From Lentzea sp. (GTDB lineage: Bacteria > Actinomycetota > Actinomycetes > Mycobacteriales > Pseudonocardiaceae), in NCBI GenBank assembly GCA_030146905.1, contig JASLAV010001248.1, positions 1-8,520 on the forward strand: a DNA stretch of 8,520 bases. The letters run 5' to 3'. Below, piece by piece: positions 1 through 5,241 of the stretch (within the stretch, counting starts at the first letter, position 1; each line of letters starts with the position of its first letter). The notes below the pieces were generated by a model. The model saw only the letters and a list, made by a program, of their open reading frames with translations, did not search any database and was not told the DNA's origin. Both the position numbers and the translations under genes were made by a program.

Positions 1-270
1 AGGCTGGTGGGCGCGCTCATCGTCGACGTCGACGACGAGCTCTACGCCATCACCTCGAGCGGCGGGGTCATCAGGACTCGAGCCGAGCAGGTGCGCAAGG
101 CTGGACGGCAGACGAAGGGCGTGCGGCTGATGAACCTCGGCGAGAGCACCACTTTGATCGCCGTCGCACGCAACGCGGACGAGCCCGGCGACGTCACTAA
201 CGGTGAGACGTCTGCCGCGGAGGAGTCTGTTGCCGACCAGGCAGCCACCCCCACCGACTCGGCCGAGTAG
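1..270 (+). CDS. gyrA: DNA gyrase subunit A, C-terminal end (partial)
   Basis: The window opens inside a gene read in frame 1 from base 1 and ending at the TAG at 268-270, leaving 89 codons. The residues DELYAITSSGGVIRTRAEQV followed by GRQTKGVRLMNL match the last repeats of the GyrA C-terminal beta-pinwheel, which wraps DNA around the gyrase A2B2 complex to allow ATP-driven negative supercoiling in the cytoplasm. After about residue 65 the sequence becomes an acidic, Ala/Glu/Asp-rich tail without blade motifs, as is usual for actinobacterial GyrA. The start, the active-site tyrosine and the breakage-reunion domain lie upstream of the window. A DUF3566 gene follows after 34 bases on the same strand and is probably co-transcribed. 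The family call is secure from these motifs and the gene order. Confidence 0.95.
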   Translation, partial: RLVGALIVDVDDELYAITSSGGVIRTRAEQVRKAGRQTKGVRLMNLGESTTLIAVARNADEPGDVTNGETSAAEESVADQAATPTDSAE

Positions 271-304
271 TCGGAACTTGCTAGCGAGAGGTTAAGGACA
301 GCTC

Positions 305-1273
305 GTGACTCCACCCGAGAACCGCGAAGGCCGGGACGCGGACAAGACCGCGGTGATCACCAAGCCGACTCCGCCGAACACAGCGGAGAAGGCCGAGAAG
401 GCCGCGCCGGCGGCCGCCGGTTCCTCGGGTGGGAACGCGCAGGACAAGACGAAGCCGGTGACAGCGGAGAAGGCGGCGGAAGCCACCAAGTCCGCGGAGA
501 CCCCGGCTCCGGTCGCTCCTGCGGATCCGTCCACCCCCGCGGCCGCTGAACCCGCCTCACCGGCGACCGGCGAGCAGAAGACGGTGTCGGCCGACACCTC
601 TGAGCCCGCCGCGGACGAGCCGGTCGTCGTCTCCACGCCGCCGCCCTGGCAGCGCGTGACGAACGACACGGAAGCGTCCCACCAGGACTCGACCGAGGCG
701 TACGTCGTTCCGGGCGCACCGCCCGTTCCGTCGTCGTCGCACCAGGAGCCGGCCTTCCCGTCGACCGACCCCGACACCATCAAGGTGCAGAAACCCGTGG
801 TCCCGGGCGCGGCCGTGCCGGTCGGCCTGGGCAGCAGCCGCACGTCGGTGAACCTCGGCACCGGGGGAGCCCGTCCCGCCGCCTCCAGCCCGTCGTCCCG
901 CCGCCCCGGCCGCGGCCCGCGTCGCGCCTCGCTCCAGGTGAAGCGCGTCGACCCGTGGTCGGTGCTCAAGCTCGCCCTGGTGCTGGGCGTCGCGTTGTTC
1001 TTCGTGTGGCTCGTGGCGGTCGGCGTGCTCTACGGCGTGCTGCACGGCATGGGTGTCTGGGACAAGATCAACAGCACCGCGAACGACCTGCTCCAGGCCA
1101 ACGAGCCGGGAGAGCCGCTGATCAGCGCCGGTCGCGTGTTCGGCGTCTCGGCGATCATCGGCGCGGTCAACATCGTGCTCTTCACGGCTCTCGCGACCGT
1201 CGGCGCGTTCGTCTACAACGTGTCCGCGGATCTGGCCGGTGGCTTGGAGTTGACGCTCTCCGAGCGTGAATGA
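305..1273 (+). CDS. DUF3566 transmembrane protein downstream of gyrA (Rv0007-type)
   Basis: A 322-residue protein of unknown biochemical role. Residues 1 to about 200 are a low-complexity, Ala/Pro/Thr/Glu-rich tail with no predicted fold, probably cytoplasmic and disordered. The conserved part is C-terminal: a basic stretch near 205-214, the VDPWSVLK motif at about 215-222, a first membrane helix at about 221-245, a short loop containing GVWDKIN, and a second helix at about 280-305 ending in FVYNVSADLAGGLELTL. This layout is the DUF3566 family, the gene that normally follows gyrA in actinobacteria (Rv0007 in M. tuberculosis). The GTG start at 305 is chosen because AAGGA at 294-298 sits 6 bases upstream. 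Only 34 bases separate it from gyrA, so one transcript is likely. Its place beside gyrase is conserved, but no function follows from that. Confidence 0.9.
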   Translation: MTPPENREGRDADKTAVITKPTPPNTAEKAEKAAPAAAGSSGGNAQDKTKPVTAEKAAEATKSAETPAPVAPADPSTPAAAEPASPATGEQKTVSADTSEPAADEPVVVSTPPPWQRVTNDTEASHQDSTEAYVVPGAPPVPSSSHQEPAFPSTDPDTIKVQKPVVPGAAVPVGLGSSRTSVNLGTGGARPAASSPSSRRPGRGPRRASLQVKRVDPWSVLKLALVLGVALFFVWLVAVGVLYGVLHGMGVWDKINSTANDLLQANEPGEPLISAGRVFGVSAIIGAVNIVLFTALATVGAFVYNVSADLAGGLELTLSERE

Positions 1274-1336
1274 CCCCCGATTTGGGGGCGGCGAGGACGA
1301 TCCTGTAAGGTTCTCCTCGTCGCCCCGAGGGGCGAC
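1274..1336 (+). promoter_or_regulatory. Competing hairpins between DUF3566 gene and tRNA-Ile (terminator or attenuator-like)
   Basis: Four segments can pair in mutually exclusive ways. CCCCC at 1274-1278 can pair with GGGGG at 1284-1288. The longer arm 1285-1297 pairs with 1314-1326 over 13 bp (one G-T wobble, 16-nt loop). Segment 1319-1325 can instead pair with 1330-1336 (GTCGCCC/GGGCGAC, 4-nt loop). The first arm begins directly after the DUF3566 stop codon. The simplest reading is a terminator of the gyrA-DUF3566 transcript, but no T-run follows. The pairing is seen in the sequence; any switching role is inference. Confidence 0.5.
1282..1311 (+). promoter_or_regulatory. Possible promoter for tRNA-Ile
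   Basis: TAAGGT at 1306-1311 fits the actinobacterial -10 pattern TAnnnT and is preceded directly by TG. TTGGGG at 1282-1287 lies 18 bases upstream as a poor -35. Transcription would begin near 1318, about 29 bases before the mature tRNA 5' end. It overlaps the hairpin described for 1274-1336, so both may not act at once. Weak evidence. Confidence 0.3.
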
Positions 1337-1346
1337 AGTTGATCGA

Positions 1347-1420
1347 GGGCCTATAGCTCAGGCGGTTAGAGCGCTTCACTGATAATGAAGAGGTCGGAGG
1401 TTCAAGTCCTCCTAGGCCCA
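1347..1420 (+). tRNA. ileT: tRNA-Ile (anticodon GAT)
   Basis: A complete cloverleaf. The acceptor arm GGGCCTA (1347-1353) pairs with TAGGCCC (1413-1419), with discriminator A1420. The anticodon stem CTTCA/TGAAG encloses the loop CTGATAA with anticodon GAT at 1381-1383, reading AUC/AUU isoleucine codons. The T arm has the GGAGG-TTCAAGT-CCTCC pattern. The 3' CCA is not encoded and must be added by tRNA nucleotidyltransferase. The location just after gyrA and its DUF3566 partner matches ileT in mycobacteria. Confidence 0.97.
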
Positions 1421-1423
1421 CTC

Positions 1424-1454
1424 GATTCGAACTTCTCTCGAATCATCATCGTTT
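1424..1454 (+). terminator. Small hairpin after tRNA-Ile, probable terminator or processing site
   Basis: GATTCGA at 1424-1430 pairs perfectly with TCGAATC at 1438-1444 around a 7-nt loop, starting 4 bases after the tRNA. It is followed by the mildly T-rich stretch ATCATCGTTTCT. The stem is short and A/T-containing for this genome, and the T-run is interrupted, so 3'-end processing is an alternative role. Confidence 0.45.
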
Positions 1455-1497
1455 CTGTCCGGATGTGAGTTCCGGAGCCCCGGCTGAAGACCCACAA

Positions 1498-1509
1498 AGC
1501 CTGTAGGCT
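1498..1509 (+). promoter_or_regulatory. Possible -10 element inside a palindrome, upstream of the DLW-39 gene
   Basis: TAGGCT at 1504-1509 fits the actinobacterial -10 pattern and would place transcription start about 37 bases before the GTG at 1553. It is the right half of the palindrome AGCCTgtAGGCT (1498-1509), so a dimeric regulator could cover it. No convincing -35 is visible. Confidence 0.25.
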
Positions 1510-1552
1510 GGTCCGGTAGGTCGGGGCATAACAGTCTTTGGAGGGGTTCAGA

Positions 1553-1675
1553 GTGGCTAAGAAGATCATCGCACTCGTCGTAGTCGCCGGTGCGGTCCTG
1601 TTCTTCGTCAAGCGCAACCGTTCGGCCAAGGCCGACGCGGACCTGTGGCGCGAGGCCACCGCTCCCACCGACTGA
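1553..1675 (+). CDS. DLW-39 family small protein (40 aa)
   Basis: A 40-residue protein read from GTG at 1553 to TGA at 1673-1675, short enough to be missed by ordinary gene callers. It starts MAKKIIALVVVAGAVLFFVK, one hydrophobic helix of about 15 residues with basic flanks, followed by a soluble tail with DADLWREAT. The D-L-W signature near the C terminus and a length of about 40 are the hallmarks of the actinobacterial DLW-39 family, whose function is unknown. GGAGGGG at 1540-1546 is a strong ribosome binding site 6 bases before GTG, which fixes the start. It lies between tRNA-Ile and tRNA-Ala on the same strand, 43 bases before the latter. It probably sits in the inner membrane with its short tail in the cytoplasm; topology is inferred from the positive N-terminal residues and is not certain. 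Confidence 0.88.
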   Translation: MAKKIIALVVVAGAVLFFVKRNRSAKADADLWREATAPTD

Positions 1676-1718
1676 TCTCTTCTTTGTTCTGGGGGACGGC
1701 TCACCGACCGCCAGGCCA

Positions 1719-1791
1719 GGGGACGTAGCTCAATTGGCAGAGCACCGCCTTTGCAAGGCGGGGGTTAGGGGTTCGATTCCCCTCGTCTCCA
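1719..1791 (+). tRNA. alaT: tRNA-Ala (anticodon TGC)
   Basis: A complete cloverleaf. The acceptor arm GGGGACG (1719-1725) pairs with CGTCTCC (1784-1790) with one G-T wobble, discriminator A1791. The anticodon stem CCGCC/GGCGG encloses TTTGCAA with anticodon TGC at 1752-1754. The T arm contains GGGG-TTCGATT-CCCC. CCA is not encoded. It lies 43 bases after the DLW-39 stop with no terminator between, so shared transcription with that gene is plausible. The order tRNA-Ile then tRNA-Ala matches the region after gyrA in mycobacteria. Confidence 0.97.
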
Positions 1792-1805
1792 TATTCTTAC
1801 CTCGC

Positions 1806-1855
1806 GCCGGGGAGTGTCTGCGAAAAGCGCAGATCTCCTCGGCCCGAAGTGTTTT
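1806..1855 (+). terminator. Long imperfect hairpin with T-run, probable tRNA-Ala terminator
   Basis: GCCGGGGAG (1806-1814) pairs with CTCCTCGGC (1835-1843) with one wobble, and inside it TCTGCG (1817-1822) pairs with CGCAGA (1828-1833) around AAAAG, separated by a small internal loop. TGTTTTCT follows at 1850-1857. This is a good intrinsic-type terminator starting 15 bases after tRNA-Ala. Confidence 0.6.
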
Positions 1856-1915
1856 CTGGGGGCCGAGCCCCCAGACCCCAGCCGGGGGCAAGCCCCCGGA
1901 CCCCCGGACCCCCGG
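1855..1915. repeat. Tandem C/G hairpins and 8-bp direct repeats (REP-like intergenic element)
   Basis: TCTGGGGG (1855-1862) pairs with CCCCCAGA (1868-1875). CCGGGGG (1882-1888) pairs with CCCCCGG (1893-1899) around CAAG. The octamer CCCCCGGA then repeats in tandem at 1893-1900, 1901-1908 and 1909-1915 (last copy incomplete). G-tract/C-tract hairpins followed by GACCCC are a recurrent intergenic theme in streptomycetes and their relatives, so this may be a genome-wide dispersed element. That is known style, not something checked here. Confidence 0.6.
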
Positions 1916-1960
1916 CCGCGTCGCCTTCGGTGTCAGCGGCCCGATCGCTCTGAAACGCCA

Positions 1961-1992
1961 AAGCCCTGTTCGCGCCGCCGCGAACAGGGCTT
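1961..1992 (-). terminator. 14-bp hairpin terminator of the DoxX gene
   Basis: AAGCCCTGTTCGCG (1961-1974) pairs perfectly with CGCGAACAGGGCTT (1979-1992) around a 4-nt loop. It lies 21 bases beyond the DoxX stop on the minus strand. Read on the minus strand the stem ends in GGGCTTTGGCGTTT, a fair U-rich tail. It could also stop plus-strand readthrough from the tRNA region. Confidence 0.75.
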
Positions 1993-2012
1993 CCGTGCAT
2001 TCACCGGTCACT

Positions 2013-2408
2013 TCACGCGGTGGCGAGTGACTTCTTCGACGACTTGCTGCGGAGCTGATCAATGCTCCACGCACCGGCGCCCGTGAACGCCAGCAACAGG
2101 AACGCCCACGAGTACACCGCGGCGAGCTCGCCACCGTTCTCGATCGGCAGCAAGGCCTTCGGCTGGTGCACCACGAAGTAGGCGTAGGCCATGGCGCCGG
2201 AGCTGAGCAACGCCGCCCAGCGCGTCCACAGGCCGATCAGGATGAGGCTTCCGCCGATCAGCTCGATCAGACTCGCGGGACCTGCCGGCCAGGACAGCAG
2301 GTCGATTCCCTTCGAGATCTTCTGCACCCCGTGGATCACGAAGAACAGTCCGATGACGATGCGGAAGAGCGCCAGGGCGTGCTCTCGTCGTTGCTCCAGG
2401 AACTCCAT
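2013..2408 (-). CDS. DoxX family membrane protein (131 aa)
   Basis: A small integral membrane protein with four predicted helices at about 11-28, 45-62, 66-82 and 96-113. The family pattern is clear: an N-terminal R-x-x-x-G-x-F-F-V-x-H-G-x-x-K, then ELIGGSLILIGLWTRWAAL across helix 2, and NGGELAAVYS before helix 4. DoxX proteins are widespread. In mycobacteria a DoxX has been tied to a membrane oxidoreductase complex with SodA and SseA, but for a solitary gene like this the substrate is unknown. The ATG at 2406-2408 is preferred over an upstream start because GGAAGGA lies 8 bases before it. A strong hairpin follows the stop. It diverges from a DUF2020 lipoprotein gene across 109 bases. It is an extra gene relative to the M. 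tuberculosis order at this locus. Confidence 0.88.
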   Translation of the reverse strand: MEFLEQRREHALALFRIVIGLFFVIHGVQKISKGIDLLSWPAGPASLIELIGGSLILIGLWTRWAALLSSGAMAYAYFVVHQPKALLPIENGGELAAVYSWAFLLLAFTGAGAWSIDQLRSKSSKKSLATA

Positions 2409-2517
2409 GGTCAAGGTCCTTCCGGGGCTCGGGGGCAAGGGTCAGGGCACAAAAGGTATGGACCAATTAGAGTGTCCCGCCCAAGGCGCTTTCGGTATCT
2501 GGTTGACTGTTGCCCCT
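2409..2517. promoter_or_regulatory. Divergent promoter region, DoxX / DUF2020 lipoprotein
   Basis: This 109-base gap must carry promoters for both flanking genes. On the minus strand TACCTT (complement of 2454-2459) fits a -10 for DoxX. On the plus strand TAGAGT at 2468-2473 fits a -10 for the lipoprotein. Neither has a good -35. The lipoprotein ATG has no clear Shine-Dalgarno sequence. GGTAT occurs at 2455-2459 and again at 2494-2498, without a clear meaning. Confidence 0.35.
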
Positions 2518-3051
2518 ATGAAACGAGCACTGTTGCTGCCCCTGCTCGGCGTACTCGCCGCGTGCGGCACCGATGTCGCCCAGAACGTGCCGGTGCCCAC
2601 CACCCAGACCCAGCGGGTCACCACCACGACCAGCGCCGCTCCGACAGTGCCGCCCGCGCCCAAGCCCGCGACCGACGGCACCTGCCCGTACCTGGCGACG
2701 TCTTTCGTCGCCCAGGCCAACGGACAGCTCGTACCCAAAGTGAAACTGTCAACGGACGAACCTCACCCGGCGTGCTTCTTCTACGCCAACGCCACTGAGG
2801 TCCAGTTGACCGTGCGCGTGTACGTGGGGGACGAGCGCGTCGCGAAACTGATCGTGAACGAGGCCGCGCCGGAAGGTTCGGAACCCGCGAACGCGCCCAC
2901 CGGGTGGACCGGAGGGTACGTCAGCGGTGACACCGGTGTCGTCTACGCCGTGTCGAAGGCCGACGCCGCCGTGGTCGTGTCGACCAACCAGAAGCAGTCG
3001 ATCAAGGCGCGCCGCATCGCAGAAGAAGCGGTCAAGGGCCTCAAGCTCTAG
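2518..3051 (+). CDS. DUF2020 family lipoprotein (177 aa)
   Basis: A secreted, lipid-anchored protein of unknown function. The N terminus MKRALLLPLLGVLAACG is a lipoprotein signal with lipobox LAAC, so Cys16 should be diacylated and the rest exported and tethered to the outer face of the membrane. A Pro/Thr linker (about 24-50) leads into the conserved domain from CPYL (Cys56) through ACFFY (Cys86), LTVRVY, the GWTGGYV segment and VVVSTNQKQSIKAR. These match my recollection of the DUF2020 domain found in actinobacterial lipoproteins. Cys56 and Cys86 could form a disulfide. The frame stays open upstream to 2191, but those codons are antisense to DoxX and the signal peptide demands the ATG at 2518. 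No good ribosome binding site is visible. It ends at a bidirectional terminator. Confidence 0.85.
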   Translation: MKRALLLPLLGVLAACGTDVAQNVPVPTTQTQRVTTTTSAAPTVPPAPKPATDGTCPYLATSFVAQANGQLVPKVKLSTDEPHPACFFYANATEVQLTVRVYVGDERVAKLIVNEAAPEGSEPANAPTGWTGGYVSGDTGVVYAVSKADAAVVVSTNQKQSIKARRIAEEAVKGLKL

Positions 3052-3061
3052 AAGACGCGAA

Positions 3062-3097
3062 AACGGGGTGGCTCTCGACGTCGAGAGCCACCCCGTT
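3062..3097. terminator. Bidirectional terminator, 36-bp perfect palindrome
   Basis: Bases 3062-3097 read the same on both strands without a mismatch: AACGGGGTGGCTCTCGA, CG, then its exact complement. It sits 10 bases after the DUF2020 stop and 10 bases after the minus-strand stop of the facing gene, so it can end both convergent transcripts. Both flanks carry short T-rich tails (CGTTCACGTT on plus, CGTTTTCG on minus). Confidence 0.9.
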
Positions 3098-3107
3098 CAC
3101 GTTCGTG

Positions 3108-3674
3108 CTACTTGGCCGGTTCCTTCTGGGTCGGCACCTGCCCGTTGAGAACGGGCTCCGGCAACGGAGCCTGCTCCTCGTCCTGCAGGTGGACCTCTTC
3201 CGGCTTGCGCGTCAGTGCGACGTAGCCGGCGGCGGCAGCCGCGATCAGCAGTCCGAGCACCCACGGCCACCTGCGCCGCTTCGGTGCACCACCGCTGAGC
3301 TGCGCCGCGGCCTTGCGGATCTCCTTGCCGCGCACCTTCGCGTCCTTGCGCGCCTGCTTGGCCGCCTTCTTCACTTCCTTGCGCACCACTTCGGCTTTGC
3401 CGACGAGCTCGGCGCGCGTCTTCGCACTCTTCTTCGCGAGACGCTTGCGGGAGCGGCGTGTCTGCTTCTCCCAGTCCTCCGCCTTGCTCATCAGCGTGTC
3501 AGCGCGATCGACGAGGGTGCCGCGAACCTGGTCAGCCGTGATGCCACGTTCGGCGAGCTTCACCTCAGCGACGTGACCAGCGCGAACGACACCCTGGCGC
3601 GCGGCCTTCAGACCCGTGCCGACAGCCTTGCCCACGGACTCGCCGGCACGGGTCATCACGTCCACCTCGTCCAT
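3108..3674 (-). CDS. CwsA-like single-pass membrane protein with Lys-rich coiled coil (188 aa)
   Basis: Domains with the start at 3674: an N-terminal stretch (about 8-45) rich in small residues with GTGLKAARQGVVRAG, a highly charged Lys/Arg/Ala/Glu helix (about 55-127) likely to form a coiled coil, the basic patch PKRRR, one membrane helix at about 136-155 (RWPWVLGLLIAAAAAGYVAL), and a Pro/Glu-rich tail. The position directly before ppiA in opposite orientation, the GLxxAR N-terminal motif and the C-terminal helix with acidic proline tail match Rv0008c, the cell-wall and division protein CwsA of M. tuberculosis. That protein is 145 residues, so this one is longer. The ATG at 3672-3674 has GGAG 6 bases upstream; a GTG 12 bases earlier has none. 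The relation is by place and layout and is not certain at sequence level. The role in division or polar growth is inferred. Confidence 0.7.
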   Translation of the reverse strand: MDEVDVMTRAGESVGKAVGTGLKAARQGVVRAGHVAEVKLAERGITADQVRGTLVDRADTLMSKAEDWEKQTRRSRKRLAKKSAKTRAELVGKAEVVRKEVKKAAKQARKDAKVRGKEIRKAAAQLSGGAPKRRRWPWVLGLLIAAAAAGYVALTRKPEEVHLQDEEQAPLPEPVLNGQVPTQKEPAK

Positions 3675-3718
3675 TCTGTGCTCCACACGTTGTCGTCAGG
3701 TTGTGAGCTTGAGGTACC

Positions 3719-3764
3719 CCATCGTGCCCCTTCCTGAACATCCGCGCCCGTAATGGCACGATGG
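3719..3764. promoter_or_regulatory. 10-bp perfect inverted repeat in the cwsA-like/ppiA divergent promoter region
   Basis: CCATCGTGCC at 3719-3728 and GGCACGATGG at 3755-3764 are exact inverted copies separated by 26 bases. The right arm ends just before the ppiA GTG codons at 3766 and 3769. The arms are about three and a half helical turns apart, which suits a dimeric regulator with looping, or a hairpin in a short transcript. TAATGG at 3751-3756 is the only -10-like element nearby. Confidence 0.5.
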
Positions 3765-3768
3765 TGTG

Positions 3769-4317
3769 GTGGCTGACAGCAATGAATCCTTCGTCGGGAC
3801 CAAGGTGACGGCAACCCTGCACACCACGCAGGGCGACATCCGGCTCACCCTGTTCCCCGACCACGCCCCCAAGACGGTGGCGAACTTCGTCGGGCTCGCC
3901 GAGGGCACCAAGACCTACACCGAGGCGAACGCGAGCGGCACCAAGTCGGGTCCGTTCTACGACGGCACCCTGTTCCACCGCGTCATCTCCGGCTTCATGC
4001 TCCAGACCGGCGACCCGACCGGCACCGGACGCGGCGGCCCCGGCTACCGCTTCGCGGACGAGTTCAACCCCGAGCTCCAGTTCAACCGTCCGTACATCCT
4101 CGCGATGGCGAACGCCGGACCCAACACCAACGGCTCGCAGTTCTTCATCACCGTGGCGCCGACCACGTGGCTGAACTTCAAGCACACGATCTTCGGTGAG
4201 GTCGCGGACCAGGAGTCGCGCGACGTCGTCGACGCGATCGGCAACACCACGACCGGTGCGGGCGACCGCCCCGTGAACGACATCAAGATCGAGCGGATCA
4301 CGATCGACCGCGCGTGA
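3769..4317 (+). CDS. ppiA: Peptidyl-prolyl cis-trans isomerase, cyclophilin type
   Basis: A 182-residue single-domain cyclophilin that interconverts cis and trans proline peptide bonds, helping folding; no signal peptide is present, so it should be cytoplasmic. Conserved active-site residues are visible: Arg71, Phe76, Met77 and Gln79 in FHRVISGFMLQTGDP, Gln124 and Phe126 in NGSQFFIT, Trp134, and His139 in LNFKHTIFGEV. The tryptophan corresponds to the residue linked to cyclosporin sensitivity in human cyclophilin A; from memory, the M. tuberculosis PpiA has a different residue there. The GTG at 3769 gives MADSNES, resembling the start of mycobacterial PpiA. A GTG one codon earlier (3766) is equally possible. 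No Shine-Dalgarno sequence is visible, so leaderless or near-leaderless initiation is plausible. Its stop overlaps the rhomboid start (GTGA), indicating an operon. Confidence 0.95.
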   Translation: MADSNESFVGTKVTATLHTTQGDIRLTLFPDHAPKTVANFVGLAEGTKTYTEANASGTKSGPFYDGTLFHRVISGFMLQTGDPTGTGRGGPGYRFADEFNPELQFNRPYILAMANAGPNTNGSQFFITVAPTTWLNFKHTIFGEVADQESRDVVDAIGNTTTGAGDRPVNDIKIERITIDRA

Positions 4318-5240
4318 GCGACGCACTTGTGCCACCGGACGGGCCGGTCGGAGCGCAGCAACCGGACACCCCGGTCTGCGCACGTCATACCGATCGGCCC
4401 ACCCGGCTGCGCTGCACCAGGTGCGACCGTCCGGCGTGTCCGGACTGTCTGCGCGACGCCTCGGTCGGACAGCAGTGCGTCGACTGCGTGAACGAAGGCG
4501 CCCGCACGGTTCGCCATGCCCGCACGAGCGCGGGCGCGGTGGTCTCCAACCGCCGGCCGATCATCACCCAGGTGATGATCGCGCTCAACGTGCTGGCGTA
4601 CGTCGTCACGGTCGTCCAGTCCGGCAGCCCCATGAACAACTCGCGGTCGGAGTTGTTCCTGTCGACGTCGTTGATCCCCGAGCTCACCGCCACCGGTGAG
4701 TGGTGGCGAGTCGTCACGTCGGGCTTCATGCACTTCGGCCTGATCCACCTCGCGCTCAACATGGCCGCGCTCTTCGTGGTGGGCCCGATCATCGAGCAGG
4801 AGCTGGGCAGGCTGCGGTACAGCGCCGTGTACTTCCTGTCGCTGCTCGGCGGCAGTGCGGCGGCGTTCTACTTCGGTTCCATCTGCCAGCAGCTCGCCGG
4901 CGCGTCCGGTGCGGTGTTCGGCCTGATGGGCGCGCTGCTGATCGTGTTCAAGCGCCAGAAGCGGGACATCTCGACGATCGTCGTGATCGTCGTGATCAAC
5001 CTGGTGTCGAACCTCTTCACCAACGCCTCGCTGCTCGGGCACCTCGGCGGGTTCGTCATCGGCGGCCTGCTGACGCTCGCGATGGTCAAGGCGCCGCAGA
5101 AGAACCGCAACACCTACCAGATCGCCGCGGTCGTGGCGGCAGCGTTGCTGCTCGCCGGCATGTTCGTCCTGCGGGCATATGAGCTCGACACCGCTGTCGA
5201 ACGCGTCATCGAGTACGCCAGGACGTGCGGCCCGAACTGA
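4314..5240 (+). CDS. Rhomboid family intramembrane serine protease with N-terminal B-box-type zinc finger
   Basis: A 308-residue protease that cuts within membrane segments. Residues 22-58 hold a zinc-binding cluster (Cys22, His25, Cys34, Cys37, Cys42, Cys45, Cys55, Cys58) of the B-box type, on the cytoplasmic side. The rhomboid core follows from about residue 83. It includes GEWWRVVTSGFMH, the H145-x3-N149 motif in HLALNM, the catalytic serine Ser198 in GASGAVFG, and the catalytic histidine His243 in LLGHLGGFVIGG. About six to seven membrane helices are expected, with an extra one at about 270-287. All catalytic residues are intact. The GTG start overlaps the ppiA stop by 4 bases, so translation is likely coupled. 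The natural substrate is unknown. Zinc-finger rhomboids next to ppiA are typical of actinomycetes. Confidence 0.95.
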   Translation: MSDALVPPDGPVGAQQPDTPVCARHTDRPTRLRCTRCDRPACPDCLRDASVGQQCVDCVNEGARTVRHARTSAGAVVSNRRPIITQVMIALNVLAYVVTVVQSGSPMNNSRSELFLSTSLIPELTATGEWWRVVTSGFMHFGLIHLALNMAALFVVGPIIEQELGRLRYSAVYFLSLLGGSAAAFYFGSICQQLAGASGAVFGLMGALLIVFKRQKRDISTIVVIVVINLVSNLFTNASLLGHLGGFVIGGLLTLAMVKAPQKNRNTYQIAAVVAAALLLAGMFVLRAYELDTAVERVIEYARTCGPN

Positions 5241-5241
5241 A

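Noticed and set aside
292..969. 225-codon minus-strand frame opposite the DUF3566 gene
   Set aside because: Shadow of the Ala/Pro/Thr-rich region; no domain and no ribosome binding site.
1347..1791. rRNA operon spacer, because tRNA-Ile and tRNA-Ala are paired
   Set aside because: No 16S or 23S sequence is present; the pair belongs to the gyrA-downstream tRNA locus of actinomycetes.
2503..2508. TTGACT as a -35 element
   Set aside because: It lies only 9 bases before the lipoprotein ATG, leaving no room for a -10 and start site.
2191..2517. N-terminal extension of the DUF2020 lipoprotein frame
   Set aside because: It is antisense to DoxX and would place the lipoprotein signal peptide in the middle of the protein.
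3565..4383. 272-codon minus-strand frame across ppiA
   Set aside because: Arg/Val/Gly-rich shadow of a clear cyclophilin gene that also overlaps the cwsA-like start.
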